Source: Microbacterium sp. SORGH_AS_0888 (GTDB lineage: Bacteria; Actinomycetota; Actinomycetes; Actinomycetales; Microbacteriaceae). Taken from it: a stretch of DNA of 64,000 bases. A program made the position numbers and the translations under genes. Below the pieces are notes generated by a model. That model worked only from the letters and a program-made list of their open reading frames with translations, did no database searches and was not told where the DNA came from. The stretch is taken from positions 2,108,001 through 2,172,000 of the forward strand of contig NZ_JAUTAZ010000001.1 in assembly GCF_030818905.1 (NCBI RefSeq), read 5' to 3'. Numbering within the stretch: the stretch's first letter is position 1; each line of letters starts with the position of its first letter. Of the stretch, positions 62,979 to 64,000 are shown one piece after another.

Positions 62979-63595
62979 GCGTTCTTCCTCCGGCTCCGGA
63001 CGACGAGGGTCGCACCGCCCAGGAGGCCGACGGCCGCGAGCGCGGCGGCGACCAGGGCCGGGGCGAGCAGTCCGCCGGTGATCGCGAGCATGCCGGGCGC
63101 TGCCGGCTCGGGGCGCGTGGCGACGAATCGGAGGTCGAGCCTCCCGGCCTGCGCCTGATAGGCGTCACCGGCCTCGGCCGGCAGGGTCACGGTTCCGACC
63201 AGACGATAGCGCTCGGCGCCCGACAGGTCCGGCAGGTCGAAGGTCCGGTCGAGAAGATCGGCGGTCGAGCCGGTCACCAGCACGGTGCCGGACTCCTTCT
63301 CCGCGATCGTCAGGTGCAACGGCGTCGGGCCGCCGAACAGCACGTCGGCTCGTCCCGCCAGGGCGAGGTCCAGCGTGACGACGTCCGAGGTCAGGTTGTC
63401 GACGTCGATGTCCCAGCTGCGGCTCTGCCCCGGCGCGGGTGCGTCGACCGCGATGCTCGCCGGGGTGGCGGTGATCAGATCGGCCGGCGTGTCGGCGAGC
63501 ACCGGCGCCGGCGCCCCGAGGGATGCGACGGCCACGGCGATCGTGAGCACGATGCGGCTCCGCCACGCGCGGCGCGATCTCGCTCTGTCTCTCAT
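62975..63595 (-). CDS. Wall-anchored protein with LAITG sortase signal
   Basis: 206 aa from ATG 63595. Signal peptide (RIVLTIAVAVASLGAPAPVLA). The mature part is a single beta-sandwich-like domain (SRSWDIDVDNLTSDVVTLDLALAGRADVLF). The C-terminus is MLAITGG, a TM helix (LLAPALVAAALAAVGLLGGATLVV) and RSRRKNA, an LAxTG-type sortase signal like that of the giant adhesin. ATGA overlaps on both sides. Confidence 0.75.
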   Translation of the reverse strand: MRDRARSRRAWRSRIVLTIAVAVASLGAPAPVLADTPADLITATPASIAVDAPAPGQSRSWDIDVDNLTSDVVTLDLALAGRADVLFGGPTPLHLTIAEKESGTVLVTGSTADLLDRTFDLPDLSGAERYRLVGTVTLPAEAGDAYQAQAGRLDLRFVATRPEPAAPGMLAITGGLLAPALVAAALAAVGLLGGATLVVRSRRKNA

Positions 63596-63999
63596 CTGCT
63601 CTCTCCTTCGGCGCTCACGCCGATGCTCGTGCTCTTGCCGGCCGCGGCGATCCCGCTGCCGGCGGCGATGACCGCCGAGACGGTCACGCGGGGCTGCTGG
63701 CCGGGCGCGACATCCGGGATGACGATGTCCGCCGCGTTGACCGCGGCGGCGGTCGCCCCCGAGATCGCGGGCGTGGATGCGCCGTCGATCGCGACCGTGA
63801 ACAGCAGTGACGCGAACAGGTCCGTCGGCCCCGTGTCGTCCGGGTCCCAGAGGCGGAGGGTGAGGTCGCCGGCGACGCCGGGGTCGCGGTTGAGGAACGT
63901 CGCGTCCATCACGACCGGCGAGCTCTCCGAGAACTGCGTGCCGGATGTCGGCGTCAGGGTGACGGCGGACGCGGCCGTCACCGCGTCCTGCCACTGCGA
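63592..63999 (-). CDS. Surface-operon protein, 5' part beyond the right edge
   Basis: The frame is open to the right end of the window, so the start is missing; 135 C-terminal codons are seen. They form a beta-rich domain (VTLTPTSGTQFSESSPVVMDATFLNRDPGVAGDLTLRLWDPDDTGPTDLFASLLFTVAIDG) ending in SIGVSAEGESR, with no anchor. It overlaps the LAITG gene by ATGA. Family not recognised. Confidence 0.6.
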   Translation of the reverse strand, partial: SQWQDAVTAASAVTLTPTSGTQFSESSPVVMDATFLNRDPGVAGDLTLRLWDPDDTGPTDLFASLLFTVAIDGASTPAISGATAAAVNAADIVIPDVAPGQQPRVTVSAVIAAGSGIAAAGKSTSIGVSAEGESR

Positions 64000-64000
64000 G

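Overview
The window is about 70% G+C, with GTG starts, short intergenic gaps and many 4-nt ATGA gene overlaps. Its gene set (SufS/SufU, actinobacterial surface proteins with LAxTG-type C-termini, YhgE/Pip export, an Arr rifampin ADP-ribosyltransferase) fits a high-GC actinobacterium, most likely Microbacteriaceae such as Microbacterium. This placement is inferred from gene content and composition; no 16S rRNA gene is present.

Layout. 1-6300: a secreted protein cut by the left edge, sufS-sufU, a DEAD-box RNA helicase with a structured leader, and an ArsR/SRPBCC pair. 6340-16600: a broken SGNH hydrolase, a 32-codon mini-gene ending in an intrinsic terminator, rtcB, a five-gene peptide-type ABC importer (oppBCDF-A order) divergent from a PadR regulator, an isochorismatase-family hydrolase and a 14-TM MFS exporter. 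16600-29750: purL plus a small membrane protein, two tandem membrane/coiled-coil paralogues, chorismate mutase, an AI-2E family permease, a lactonase-purA pair, metNIQ, an unknown protein and a flavin monooxygenase. 29800-37070: a 2,419-residue surface adhesin, followed by divergent argG.

38848-50854 is a 12.0-kb integrated element bounded by a perfect 20-bp repeat that includes a tRNA-Phe anticodon arm. It carries a tyrosine integrase, an excisionase, a RepSA-type rolling-circle initiator with an HUH motif, an FtsK/TraSA-type translocase and a GntR (KorSA-like) repressor with visible operators. This is the architecture of an actinomycete integrative and conjugative element (AICE). Its cargo, in the opposite orientation, is a three-gene ABC-3C conflict system (HNH effector, 78-aa middle component, DUF2326-type ATPase) followed by a HEPN/Abi-like gene. 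The cargo looks like a mobile anti-phage or anti-plasmid module and is the most interesting part of the window.

50880-64000: arr directly beside the right junction, an SDR, a soluble PAS histidine kinase, a TetR - degenerate ABC ATPase - YhgE/Pip export operon with a 12-bp inverted-repeat operator, a QorB/HxlR divergent pair, a small secreted transglycosylase, and a surface-protein operon running off the right edge. In that operon every gene overlaps the next by ATGA: partial gene, LAITG-anchored protein, RCC1-like protein, TasA-like protein, SipW-type signal peptidase, LuxR regulator.

Four genes (arsR, oppB, purL and the second coiled-coil paralogue) are each broken by one single-base indel, and a one-base correction restores a family-typical length. 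Because purL is needed for purine synthesis and three of the four sites are homopolymer runs, I suspect residual assembly errors rather than true pseudogenes. Eleven genes have a TANNNT hexamer 6-7 nt before the start codon, consistent with widespread leaderless transcription.
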